Below the pieces are notes generated by a model that saw only the letters and a program-made list of their open reading frames with translations, was not told where the DNA came from and searched no databases. Positions 1-7,614 of a DNA stretch of 64,000 bases are shown in pieces (within the stretch, counting starts at the first letter, position 1; every line of letters starts with the position of its first letter). Location: the NCBI RefSeq assembly GCF_005876985.1, contig NZ_VAHD01000001.1, positions 806,001 to 870,000 on the forward strand. The letters run 5' to 3'. Source of the DNA: Rhodoferax bucti (GTDB lineage: Bacteria > Pseudomonadota > Gammaproteobacteria > Burkholderiales > Burkholderiaceae_C). The position numbers were made by a program, and so were the translations under genes.

Positions 1-503
1 AGGGCCTGCAGCGCCTGATCAAAGAATTCGGCCTCACTCACGAAACCGCCGCCCAGGCCGTGGGCCGCTCGCGCAGCGCCGCCAGCAACTTGTTGCGCCT
101 CTTGAACCTGGCCGACCCGGTGCAGACCATGCTCATGGCGGGCGACATCGACATGGGCCACGCCCGTGCCCTCTTGGCCTTGGACCGCGCCACCCAGATC
201 ACCGCCGCCAACCAGATTGCCACCAAAAAAATGTCGGTGCGGGAGGCCGAGAGCCTGGTCAAGAAGCTGAGTGCCGAGTTCTCCCTCACGCCGCAAAAGC
301 CGGCCAAAGAAAAGTCGCGCGATATCAAGCGGGTGGAGGAAGAACTCTCCGACCTGTTGATGGCGCAGGTGGATGTGCACATCAAAAAGCGCGTCAAGCG
401 CAACGGCCGCTTCGAGGAAATGGGCGAAGTCGTGATCCAGTTCGGCTCGCTGGACGAGCTCAATGGCCTGATCGATCGCTTGGCGCCGGGTGGCAACCGC
501 TAA
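1..503 (+). CDS. parB: ParB chromosome-partitioning protein, C-terminal part (5' end outside window)
   Basis: The reading frame is open from base 3 to the TAA at 501-503, so only the C-terminal ~166 residues are present. The first ~30 visible residues form the ParB/KorB helix-turn-helix (ETAAQAVGRSRSAASNLLRL). This is followed by the stretch typical of ParB (MLMAGDIDMGHARALLALD) and a short dimerisation tail. ParB binds parS sites near the origin, spreads as a CTP-dependent clamp and works with ParA in segregation. A parB gene suggests this end of the window lies near the replication origin, but parA, gidB and oriC are not visible. A dispersed repeat starts about 20 bases after the stop. Confidence 0.93.
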   Translation, partial: GLQRLIKEFGLTHETAAQAVGRSRSAASNLLRLLNLADPVQTMLMAGDIDMGHARALLALDRATQITAANQIATKKMSVREAESLVKKLSAEFSLTPQKPAKEKSRDIKRVEEELSDLLMAQVDVHIKKRVKRNGRFEEMGEVVIQFGSLDELNGLIDRLAPGGNR

Positions 504-523
504 CCCTCGCTCAGCGCATTGTT

Positions 524-587
524 TGCTATGAAAACAGGAGCTGCTTGCGCATATTCCATAAGCGCTAGAGGCACTTTTGGCTTGTAG
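524..587 (+). repeat. Dispersed Comamonadaceae-type hairpin repeat, copy 1
   Basis: This is the reference copy of a family seen at least nine times in intergenic DNA here. It begins GCTATGAAAACAGGAGCTGC, has the core GCTTGCGCATATTCCATAAG, and ends AGCGCTAGAGGC followed by a TTTTGGCTTG tail. Imperfect inverted symmetry between the GCTTGCGC and GCGCTAG parts could form a stem-loop. It lies between parB and the next gene on the same strand. Confidence 0.8.
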
Positions 588-591
588 AACC

Positions 592-1368
592 ATGCGCCGC
601 ATCCACCCCACCCATTGGCCCTGGCCCCTGCCTGCGGTGCTGGCGTGGGCGCTGTGCTGGACGGTGTTTCGCGCACTGCTGGGGCAGGGCCTAGCGCTGC
701 AGTGGGCGCTGGGCCTGAGCAGTGCGGTGGGGGTGGCTTGCAGCCTCTGGGGCGCGACCTGGTGGCGCCGCTTGCTGATTGCCGGGGGCTTTCCCTTGTC
801 GCTGGCAGCGAGCCTCTCGGCGCTGGGGGCCGACTCGCTGCCCGCCTGGGCCTGGCTGCTGCCGCTGGGCTTGTTGCTGCTGGTCTACCCGGTGAATGCC
901 TGGCGGGATGCGCCGTTGTTTCCCACCCCCCGCAACGCCCTGGCCGAGCTGCCTGCGCACGCCCCCTTGCCGGTGGGTGCCCATTTGCTGGATGCCGGTT
1001 GCGGCCTCGGCCACGGCCTGCAGGCGCTGCGCCTGGCTTACCCGCAGGCGGAGTTGCACGGCATTGAATGGAGCTGGCCGCTGCGTCTGCTGTGCGGGCT
1101 GCGCTGCCCTTGGGCGCTGGTGACGCGCGGCGACATCTGGAAAGCCCACTGGGGCCGTTACGACATGGTTTACCTCTTCCAACGGCCGGAGAGCATGGCC
1201 CGCGCGGTGGCCAAGGCCCGCGCCGAGCTGCGCCCTGGGGCTTGGCTGGTGAGTCTGGAATTTGAGGCCACGAGCGCCACACCGCGTGCCCACTGGCGCG
1301 CACCCGGTGGCAAAATGGTATGGCTGTACCAGGCGCCTCTGCCGGTGCCCCCAGGAGAAACTGCATGA
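592..1368 (+). CDS. Membrane-anchored class I SAM-dependent methyltransferase-like protein
   Basis: The product is 258 aa. Residues ~8-105 are strongly hydrophobic and look like three or four membrane helices. A C-terminal Rossmann-like domain follows with the SAM motif I LLDAGCGLGHG (DAGCGLGHG at 134-142) and an acidic residue after strand 2 (HGIEWSW). The substrate is unknown; the family is annotated only as a class I methyltransferase. ATG at 592 was preferred to the in-frame TTG at 577, which lies inside the upstream repeat. The stop overlaps the start of the HD-GYP gene (ATGA), so the two are probably translationally coupled. Confidence 0.75.
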   Translation: MRRIHPTHWPWPLPAVLAWALCWTVFRALLGQGLALQWALGLSSAVGVACSLWGATWWRRLLIAGGFPLSLAASLSALGADSLPAWAWLLPLGLLLLVYPVNAWRDAPLFPTPRNALAELPAHAPLPVGAHLLDAGCGLGHGLQALRLAYPQAELHGIEWSWPLRLLCGLRCPWALVTRGDIWKAHWGRYDMVYLFQRPESMARAVAKARAELRPGAWLVSLEFEATSATPRAHWRAPGGKMVWLYQAPLPVPPGETA

Positions 1369-2111
1369 CACACGCGAGCCCCGTCCCCCCCGTTGACGCT
1401 GACGAAGCCCTGCACGCTGCGCAGGTGGTGGTGTTTGCCCTGGCCACCCTCGCAGAGTTGCGCGAGTCGGATACCGAGAGCCACCTGCTGCGCGTGCAGC
1501 ACTATGTGCGCGCCCTGTGTGGCGAGTTGCACCAGAACCCGGCGTACGCTGAGGCCTTGACCCCCGCTTTTGTGGAGTTGCTGGTGGGCAGCGTGCCGAT
1601 GTACGACATGGGCACCGTGGGCATTCCCGACCGCATTCTGCTCAAGCCCGGCCGCCTCAGTGCCGACGAAATTGCCATCATGCGCACCCACACCACGCTG
1701 GGCCACGACGCCCTGGTGCGCGCAGAAAAAACGCTGGGCCGCGTCTCGCCCCTGTTGACCGTGGCCAAAGAGCTGACGCTGTGCCACCAGGAAAAGTGGG
1801 ACGGCACCGGCTACCCCAAGGGCCTGTGGGGCGAGCAGATTCCGCTCTCTGCCCGCATCGTGGCGCTGGCCGATGTGTATGACGCCCTGATCAGCAACAA
1901 GGTCTACAAAGACGGCGTGCCGCATGAGCGGGCCGTGCAGATCCTCACCGAAGGCCGTGGCGCGCACTTTGACCCGGCCGTGGTCGATGCGTTTTTGGCG
2001 GTGCATGAAGCATTCCGCTCCATCGCCACCCGGTTTGCCGATACCGATGCCGACATGCAGCAAAAGATCGAGTACATGGCCAACGCGATTGCCGAGGTCG
2101 CGGTCTTGTAG
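1365..2111 (+). CDS. HD-GYP domain protein with altered catalytic residues
   Basis: The product is 248 aa, a single HD-GYP domain with no receiver or sensor domain. The family normally hydrolyses cyclic di-GMP at a bimetallic centre. The GYP signature is intact (DGTGYP at 146-151), as is the block RIVALADVYDAL. The HD pair, however, reads Tyr80-Asp81 (MYDMGTVGIPD instead of LHDIGKVGIPD), and the usual HHE is His141-Gln142-Glu143. Loss of the HD histidine and of the second His suggests weak or no phosphodiesterase activity, perhaps a c-di-GMP or protein-binding role. Its start overlaps the stop of the upstream methyltransferase-like gene. Confidence 0.85.
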   Translation: MTHASPVPPVDADEALHAAQVVVFALATLAELRESDTESHLLRVQHYVRALCGELHQNPAYAEALTPAFVELLVGSVPMYDMGTVGIPDRILLKPGRLSADEIAIMRTHTTLGHDALVRAEKTLGRVSPLLTVAKELTLCHQEKWDGTGYPKGLWGEQIPLSARIVALADVYDALISNKVYKDGVPHERAVQILTEGRGAHFDPAVVDAFLAVHEAFRSIATRFADTDADMQQKIEYMANAIAEVAVL

Positions 2112-2261
2112 CCACTCCGGCCCGGGCGTCTCCCGGGGCTTGCAGGTCATGGGGCATTGCAAGCGCGGGTTATGGAGCGCATGGTGATGACCGGATGTGG
2201 AGCAACAATGCAGCTTCCATGCAGGGAGTGCCCGCCAAGAGGCCGCCACTGGAGACAAGAT

Positions 2262-3145
2262 TTGAAACACACCATTGCCGCCCTGGTTGCGGGGCTGCTG
2301 GCCGGCACAATCTTCTGCGCCCACGCAAACGACAACCCGGTTCTGGAGGTGCGCGCGGAGCGTGCCTCCCAGCTGGGCAACAAAACCGTGGCCCTGCGCT
2401 ACGACCTGCTGCTGCAAGCCCTGCAAGCCTCGGGCCGCAGCTTTACCCTGACCCCGTGTGTGCTGCCGGAGGACCAATTCTCGGACATGCGCTACCTGCT
2501 GCTGGTGCGGGACAACAAGGGGTGCAACGTCACTGCGACCTCGGCCGGTGCATCGGGGACCAAGGACTTGCTGCTGGTGCCCGTGCCCATGTACCTGGGG
2601 GCGGGGGGCTACCGCGTCATGTTTGTGCACAAACGGCCCGCAGCAAGCTCGAAGCGGTGCGCACGCTGGACGATTTGCGCACGATCTCGATCGGCAGCGG
2701 CACCGCCTGGGTGGACACCGACATCATGCGAGCCGCCCAGCTCAAGGTGGAAACCTCGGAATACGACCGGCTCTTCCAAATGCTGCAGCGCGGCCGGTTT
2801 GATGCCTACTCGCGCTCCATTCTGGAAATCAACAACGAAAAAAACATGGTGGAGGGGCTGAGCAATGTGGAGGTGGACCAGCACCTGCTGCTGCACTACC
2901 CCAACGATTTGTTCTTTTACGTGTCGCCCCGCGAGCCGGACATTCAAAAAGCCATCACCCAGGGGATGGAAAAGCTGTACGCCAGCGGCAAGCTGATGCA
3001 GCGCCTGCACACTGCCGTGGGCACCCCGGCAGAAATGAAAGCCTTGAAGCTCAAAGAGCGCCAGCGCATCGACATCCCCAACCCCTACCTGCGGCCTGAC
3101 GAGGAAGCTGCCCTCAAAAAATACGGCTCCGCCTGGGTTCAGTAA
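2262..3145 (+). pseudogene. Periplasmic substrate-binding protein (SBP_bac_3-like), broken by a frameshift near 2640
   Basis: The likely start is TTG at 2262, 5 bases after GGAGAC, giving a signal peptide (MKHTIAALVAGLLAGTIFCAHA). The first frame reads to about 2639 (GGYRVMFVHKRP). The downstream half continues in another frame from about 2642 (SKLEAVRTLDDLRTISIGSG) and runs to TAA at 3143-3145. Joined, they give a protein of about 293 aa with the layout of extracellular solute-binding family 3 proteins. A one-base indel in the GC-rich GGCCCGCAGC stretch explains the break; it is either a real pseudogene or a sequencing error. No transporter genes are adjacent. Confidence 0.75.
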
Positions 3146-3147
3146 CG

Positions 3148-3201
3148 AAAGTGCCTCCACCGCTGGTGGAATGTGCGCTGGCAGCTATGAAATCAGGAGC
3201 A
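3148..3201 (-). repeat. Dispersed hairpin repeat, copy 2 (inverse orientation)
   Basis: It reads GCGCTGGCAGCTATGAAATC then AGGAGC and matches the family in reverse orientation. It overlaps the 3' end of the GIDE/EF-hand gene: the repeat's ...CTCCTGATTTCATAG end supplies the last few codons and the TAG stop of that gene. Confidence 0.65.
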
Positions 3202-4096
3202 ATTTGCCTGCTGCAAACCCGGCAGCCAGGCACACCGCGAGGTGCAGCACGCTCCACAGCAGGTAGCGCCGGCGCAGGCGCTGCGGCGGCAAGGGGGAGA
3301 GCAAAAACACCCGGCCGTCCTGCGGCGCCCGCATCACGTGCACGCCGGGCTGGGCGCGGATGCTGCGGTGCTCTTGCTCCACCGTGCGGGTGGCGAGGCG
3401 GCGGGCCAGCTCCCACTCCTGCAGGTCGATCTCGCCATCGCGGTTGAGGTCGAAGCGGCGGTGCAGCGCGGTCTGGTCTTGCTTCCAGCTCGCAAGCAGG
3501 GCGTTCACATCCTCGCGCAGGCTTAAATCGGAGTTGGCGCCGCCCACGGTGCTGAATTCGCCCAGCACATACAGGCTGCGGCCGGCGTGTAGCAGTTCTT
3601 CGACCTCCTTGGTGTCGCCGTTCTGGCGGGTGGTGCTGTGGGCACCCACCACTTCGGCATGGTCAGGGTCCACGGTGCAGCTACCGCTGCCATCTGCCAA
3701 GTCAAAAGTGGCGCTGCTGGTGCCACTCTCGATTTCTTTCCAGTCATTCTCACGGTCGCGCTCATAGACCCGGTAGCGGTACCAGATGCAGGGCGTGTTG
3801 CTCAGGGGGCTGAGGATCAGCTCGCCGATGCTGGCACGGCCCTGCAGCTCCACATACCCCTGCGCCGCCGAGGCGATGCGGGAGGTGGCGATATTCGCAA
3901 TCGCCCGGGCGCGTCGCAGCGCCGCGGCCCAGGCCAAGAGCGCCACACCGCCCAGTGCGACTACGCACCAGCGTTGCACGCTGCCCGGCCCTGCGTGCAC
4001 GGCGGCGCCCACCAGGGTGGCGTACACCGCGACCAAGAGGCCCCGGGCATTGCTTTCGCTGCGCAGCCAGCGCAGGCCAGCCAGTTCCAGGCTCAC
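3185..4096 (-). CDS. Membrane protein with GIDE (MULAN-type) domain and an EF-hand
   Basis: The product is 303 aa. Two N-terminal membrane segments (~20-60) precede a region resembling the GIDE domain of mitochondrial MULAN-like E3 ligases: ILSPLSNTPCIWYRYRVYER, a beta-rich SCTVDPDHAEV part, then LLHAGRSLYVLGEF. Bacteria have GIDE proteins of unknown function without the RING finger. Residues 216-227 (DLNRDGEIDLQE) form a textbook EF-hand calcium loop with Asp/Asn/Asp/Gly/Ile/Asp/Glu at the ligand positions. A final membrane helix ends at the C-terminus. The downstream neighbour on its 5' side is LemA (7-base gap), a common partner of GIDE proteins. The last residues and stop lie in a dispersed repeat. 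Confidence 0.72.
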   Translation of the reverse strand: MSLELAGLRWLRSESNARGLLVAVYATLVGAAVHAGPGSVQRWCVVALGGVALLAWAAALRRARAIANIATSRIASAAQGYVELQGRASIGELILSPLSNTPCIWYRYRVYERDRENDWKEIESGTSSATFDLADGSGSCTVDPDHAEVVGAHSTTRQNGDTKEVEELLHAGRSLYVLGEFSTVGGANSDLSLREDVNALLASWKQDQTALHRRFDLNRDGEIDLQEWELARRLATRTVEQEHRSIRAQPGVHVMRAPQDGRVFLLSPLPPQRLRRRYLLWSVLHLAVCLAAGFAAGKLLLIS

Positions 4097-4102
4097 CGGG
4101 CG

Positions 4103-4669
4103 TCAGGCCTTGAAGCGGGCGGCGATGTCCACGTCTTGCAGTTCCTCAGAACTGAACTTCAGCAACTCCGCACTCTTGAAGTTGAAGAAACGCGCCACCA
4201 GCACGCCGGGGAACTGCTCGATCCGCACGTTGTTGATGTTGACGGACTCGTTGTAAAACTCGCGGCGGTCGGCAATGCTGTTTTCCAGGCTGCTGATGCG
4301 GGCCTGCAGTTGCACGAACTGCTCGTTGGCTTTGAGGTCGGGGTAGCTTTCGGCCAGGGCAAACAGCTGGCCCAGGCCGCTGCGCAGCCCGGACTCCGCC
4401 CGGCCGACCGCCGCCACGTTCTGCGACTCACGGGCACTGGACACCTGGGCGCGCGCCGCCATCACTTTTTCCAGGGTGGCCTGCTCGTATTGCATGTACT
4501 GCTTGCAGGTGTCGATCAACTTGGGCAGCTCGTCGTGGCGCTGCTTGAGCAGCACATCGATGTTGGCCCAGGCTTTGGAGACGGCGTTTTTTACCTCCAC
4601 CAGCCCGTTGTAGACACTGATCAGGTAGAACACGGCCACGGCCAGCACGATCCAGAACACCATTCCCAT
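4103..4669 (-). CDS. lemA: LemA family protein
   Basis: The product is 188 aa with one N-terminal membrane helix (MGMVFWIVLAVAVFYLISVY). A long alpha-helical domain follows with the family block YNGLVEVKNAVSKAWANIDV and LLKQRHDELPKLIDTC. LemA proteins are membrane-anchored, with the bulk in the periplasm or outside. Their biochemical role is unsettled; they often sit beside GIDE or TPM-domain genes, as here (the GIDE/EF-hand gene follows after 6 bases and is probably co-transcribed). The length is normal for the family. Confidence 0.93.
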   Translation of the reverse strand: MGMVFWIVLAVAVFYLISVYNGLVEVKNAVSKAWANIDVLLKQRHDELPKLIDTCKQYMQYEQATLEKVMAARAQVSSARESQNVAAVGRAESGLRSGLGQLFALAESYPDLKANEQFVQLQARISSLENSIADRREFYNESVNINNVRIEQFPGVLVARFFNFKSAELLKFSSEELQDVDIAARFKA

Positions 4670-4690
4670 GCCTTACTCCTTGCGTTGGTT

Positions 4691-4753
4691 TACAAGCCAA
4701 ATCGCCGTCTAGCGCCCATGGAATGTGCGCCAGCAGCTCCTGAATTTATAGCG
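4691..4753 (-). repeat. Dispersed hairpin repeat, copy 3 (inverse orientation)
   Basis: TACAAGCCAA at the left, CTAGCGCCCATGGAATGTGC in the middle and AGCAGCTCCTGAATTTATAG at the right match copy 1 read on the other strand. It fills the space between lemA and the FAD dehydrogenase and overlaps the last bases of the latter: the dehydrogenase TAA stop (4746-4748) is part of the repeat. Confidence 0.8.
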
Positions 4754-6170
4754 AAAAGATTTTTCCGGGGTTCAAGATGTTGTGCGGGTCCAGCGCGCGC
4801 TTGATGGTGCGCATCATGTCCACCGCACCCGCGCCGGTTTCTTCCACCAGAAAGCCCTGCTTATGCAGGCCCACGCCGTGTTCGCCGGTGCAGGTGCCGC
4901 CCAGTTGGAGCGCGCGCGCCACCAGCTGGTGGTTGAGCTGCTCGGCCAGCTCGCGCTCTTCGGGCTTGGCGGGGTCAATCAGGTAGCCCATGTGGAAGTT
5001 GCCATCGCCCACGTGGCCGACCAAAAAGTAGGGCAGGCCGGCTTGTCGTGCTTCGGTCACGCTGTCCAGAAGGGCATCGGCCAGGCTGGAGATGGGCACG
5101 CAGGTGTCAGTGGTAATCGCTTTGCAGCCCGGGCGCGACTGGATACCGGCAAAGTAAGCGTTGTGCCGCGCGGTCCACAGGCGGGTGCGCTCTTCGGGCG
5201 TTTCGGCCCACTCAAAAGCCGAGCCGCCGAATTCCGCTGCAATGTCCTGCACGGTTTGCACCTGCTCTTTCACCCCGTCGGGCGAGCCGTGGAACTCGAA
5301 CAGCAGCATGGCGCCCTCGCGCAGCGTGAGCTTGGAGTGCGCATTCACCATGCGGATGGTGTTGTCGTCCAGCAGCTCGCAGCGCGCAATCGGCACCCCC
5401 AGCTGGATGAGCTGGATGGTGGTGTTCACCGCGTCGGCCAGGCTGTTGAAGGAGCAGGTGGCGGCCATCACCGCCTCGGGCAGCGGGTAGAGCTTGACGG
5501 TGACTTCGGTGATCACGCCCAGCGTGCCCTCGCTGCCCACCATCAGGCGGGTGAGGTCGTAGCCGGCGCTGCTTTTTTTGGCGCGGGTGCCGGTGCGAAT
5601 CACTTCGCCGCTGGCCGTCACCACTTCGAGGGCCAGCACGTTCTCGCGCATGGTGCCGTAGCGCACGGCATTGGTCCCGCTGGCGCGGGTGGCGCTCATG
5701 CCGCCAATGGTGGCGTCCGCACCGGGGTCGATGGGGAAGAAGAGGCCGGTGCTCTTTACTGCTTCGTTGAGCGTCTTGCGGGTGACGCCGGGCTGCACGG
5801 TCACGGTCAGGTCTTCGGCGTTGATGGCGAGCACCTGGTTCATGCGGCTCACATCCAGGCTGATGCCACCCTGCACGGCCAGCAGGTGGCCCTCCAGTGA
5901 GGAGCCCACGCCAAACGGAATCACCGGTACCCGGTGCTGCGCGGCCAGTTGCACGGCGTCGCTCACATCCTGGGTGCTCTGGGCAAACACCACCGCCGAG
6001 GGCGGCGGCACGTCAAATGCCGATTCGTCCCGTCCGTGCTGCTCGCGCACCACCAGCGCGGTGGAGAACTGATCGCCGAAGCGGGCTTTCAGCGCTTCCA
6101 GGAGCGCGGCAGGCACCTCGCGCAGGTTCACTTGGGGCAACAGGTGGGTCAGGGCGGTAGGGGCGTTCAT
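4746..6170 (-). CDS. FAD-binding oxidase, D-lactate/2-hydroxyacid dehydrogenase (GlcD/LDHD type)
   Basis: The product is 474 aa. The N-terminal FAD_binding_4 domain (~40-220) contains VIPFGVGSSLEGHLLAVQGG and the FAD block GADATIGGMSATRASGTNAV. The C-terminal FAD-oxidase domain ends with the metal-binding GEHGVG (429-434) and ALDPHNILNPGKIFSL. The family oxidises D-lactate or related D-2-hydroxy acids to 2-keto acids and passes electrons to the respiratory chain or cytochrome c. ATG at 6170 fits the family start; the same frame stays open further upstream, but only as the shadow of the divergent cobalamin gene. The exact substrate cannot be read from the sequence. Confidence 0.9.
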   Translation of the reverse strand: MNAPTALTHLLPQVNLREVPAALLEALKARFGDQFSTALVVREQHGRDESAFDVPPPSAVVFAQSTQDVSDAVQLAAQHRVPVIPFGVGSSLEGHLLAVQGGISLDVSRMNQVLAINAEDLTVTVQPGVTRKTLNEAVKSTGLFFPIDPGADATIGGMSATRASGTNAVRYGTMRENVLALEVVTASGEVIRTGTRAKKSSAGYDLTRLMVGSEGTLGVITEVTVKLYPLPEAVMAATCSFNSLADAVNTTIQLIQLGVPIARCELLDDNTIRMVNAHSKLTLREGAMLLFEFHGSPDGVKEQVQTVQDIAAEFGGSAFEWAETPEERTRLWTARHNAYFAGIQSRPGCKAITTDTCVPISSLADALLDSVTEARQAGLPYFLVGHVGDGNFHMGYLIDPAKPEERELAEQLNHQLVARALQLGGTCTGEHGVGLHKQGFLVEETGAGAVDMMRTIKRALDPHNILNPGKIFSL

Positions 6171-6234
6171 GGCGGGTCTCCTTGTTGTCACCATTGTAGG
6201 AAGCCCGTAAGCACCTGCCTGCCACAATGTGCGC

Positions 6235-6819
6235 ATGGCCAACCGACTCACACAAATCGCCACCCGCACGGGGGACAACGGCACCACGGGGCTGGGCGAC
6301 AACACCCGCGTTTCCAAAAACAGCTTGCGCGTGCACGCCATGGGCGATGTGGACGAGCTCAACAGCCACCTCGGGGTGCTGTTGTGCGAAGACATGCCAC
6401 CTGCCGTGCGCAGCTTGCTGGTCGAGATCCAGCACCAGCTGTTCAACCTGGGGGGCGAGTTGTCGATTCCCGGCTTTGAGCTGCTCAAAAATGAGGCCGT
6501 GTTGGCGCTGGACGAGGCCCTGGCCGAACACAACGCGGCCTTGCCGCGGCTGGAAGAGTTCATTCTGCCGGCCGGCACCCGCGCGGCTTCGCTGGCCCAT
6601 GTGTGTCGCACGGTGGCCCGCCGCGCCGAGCGCGCGGTGGTGGCGCTGGGCAACGAAGAGGCGCTCAAAGACACGCCTCGCCAGTACCTCAACCGCCTCT
6701 CGGACCTGATGTTTGTGCTCTCCCGCGTGCTCAACCGCTACCGCACTGATGGCACGCTGGGTGACGACGTGTACTGGAAGAGCGAGCGCATGGCGCGCCG
6801 TGGCGGCGAGGCTCCCTAA
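6235..6819 (+). CDS. ATP:cob(I)alamin adenosyltransferase, PduO type
   Basis: The product is 194 aa, normal for PduO-type enzymes. It has the N-terminal ATP-binding motif TRTGDNGTTGLGD (10-22), the conserved VDELNSHLGV block, and the C-terminal CRTVARRAERAVV and LNRLSDLMFVLSRVLN helices that bind cob(I)alamin. It transfers the 5'-deoxyadenosyl group of ATP to reduced cobalamin to make adenosylcobalamin. ATG at 6235 was taken over GTG at 6229. It is divergent from the FAD dehydrogenase with only 64 bases between them; no other cobalamin genes are near. Confidence 0.95.
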   Translation: MANRLTQIATRTGDNGTTGLGDNTRVSKNSLRVHAMGDVDELNSHLGVLLCEDMPPAVRSLLVEIQHQLFNLGGELSIPGFELLKNEAVLALDEALAEHNAALPRLEEFILPAGTRAASLAHVCRTVARRAERAVVALGNEEALKDTPRQYLNRLSDLMFVLSRVLNRYRTDGTLGDDVYWKSERMARRGGEAP

Positions 6820-6849
6820 GCCTAGGTCTGCGCTTGCAGCGCCAGGCTG

Positions 6850-7614
6850 CTATTCCGCCGAGAGCACAAAGTTCTGGATACCGGTGCTGTGCTCTATGGC
6901 AGGGGTGGTAGCTGTCGCGGGCAGTGAGTAGGTCATGCGCACCGCCATCGGGAAGATGTTGGGCAGCGCGGTGGTGCCGATTACCTCGGCCCGGCTCAGC
7001 TCCCAGCGTAGGGCCTGGGACTGGTTCAGTGTGAGCGTTTCCTGGCGTAGCACCCGGCCGTCGCGCACCGACACCACTTGGAGCTGGTAGTTGCCGGCAC
7101 GCGCCCCCTCCAGCTGCACTTCCAGTTGCCAGTTCTGCTTGGGCAAGGGTGTTGCCCGCAACGCGCTGATGTGAAAGGCTCCTTCCACGGAGGCGGCAAA
7201 CGCGGCCTGGTCCTTCGCGCTTTGTTGCTGGCGCGCAAGAAAGGCGGCGGCCTCTTGCGCGCAGCGCTGCGGGGTGTGGCTGGAGCCGTCGCCCAGGAGC
7301 GTGCGGCGCTCCACCACCTGCGGGCACAGCTCGGCGCGGCCGGTGCGGCGCACCAGCTCCAGGTAGCAGGCGGAGCGGTAAAAGTAGGTGCGCCCGCCGC
7401 CGGGCAGGCTGAACCAGGCGCCATCGGTCAGGCCACTCACATAGCGGCTGGGCGACATGGCTTGGCACACCGCCTCCAGCTCGGTATTGTTGTAGCGGTA
7501 GTACTGGTTGCCGGGGTCTTCACCGCCCGGCTGGGCGCGCAGGCTCGGGTTGCTGAGCAGCAGCGCTGCTGCCACGGCCCACACGGCACCAGGGGGGCGA
7601 GGGCGCAGGCTCAC
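6850..7614 (-). CDS. Exported hypothetical protein
   Basis: The product is about 254 aa if it begins at GTG 7614, which overlaps the stop of the upstream gene (GTGA). That start leaves a clean signal peptide (PPGAVWAVAAALLLSNPSLRA). The mature part has four Cys near residues 50-115 (VCQAM, SACYLELV, AELCPQVV, QRCAQE), likely two disulfides, followed by a beta-rich C-terminal domain (YQLQVVSVRDGRVLRQETL). I do not recognise the family. Tight coupling to the binding-protein gene 7611-8522 suggests a shared periplasmic function. Confidence 0.7.
   Translation of the reverse strand: MSLRPRPPGAVWAVAAALLLSNPSLRAQPGGEDPGNQYYRYNNTELEAVCQAMSPSRYVSGLTDGAWFSLPGGGRTYFYRSACYLELVRRTGRAELCPQVVERRTLLGDGSSHTPQRCAQEAAAFLARQQQSAKDQAAFAASVEGAFHISALRATPLPKQNWQLEVQLEGARAGNYQLQVVSVRDGRVLRQETLTLNQSQALRWELSRAEVIGTTALPNIFPMAVRMTYSLPATATTPAIEHSTGIQNFVLSAE

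Noticed and set aside
2119-2140. CCCGGG hairpin after the HD-GYP gene as a terminator
   Set aside because: The stem is short, self-complementary, and no T-run follows.
1170-2630. 486-codon minus-strand frame across the methyltransferase-like and HD-GYP genes
   Set aside because: It is a shadow frame; both plus-strand proteins have clear motifs.
6171-6734. Upstream extension of the FAD dehydrogenase frame
   Set aside because: It runs antisense through the well-supported cobalamin adenosyltransferase gene, and the family start fits ATG 6170.
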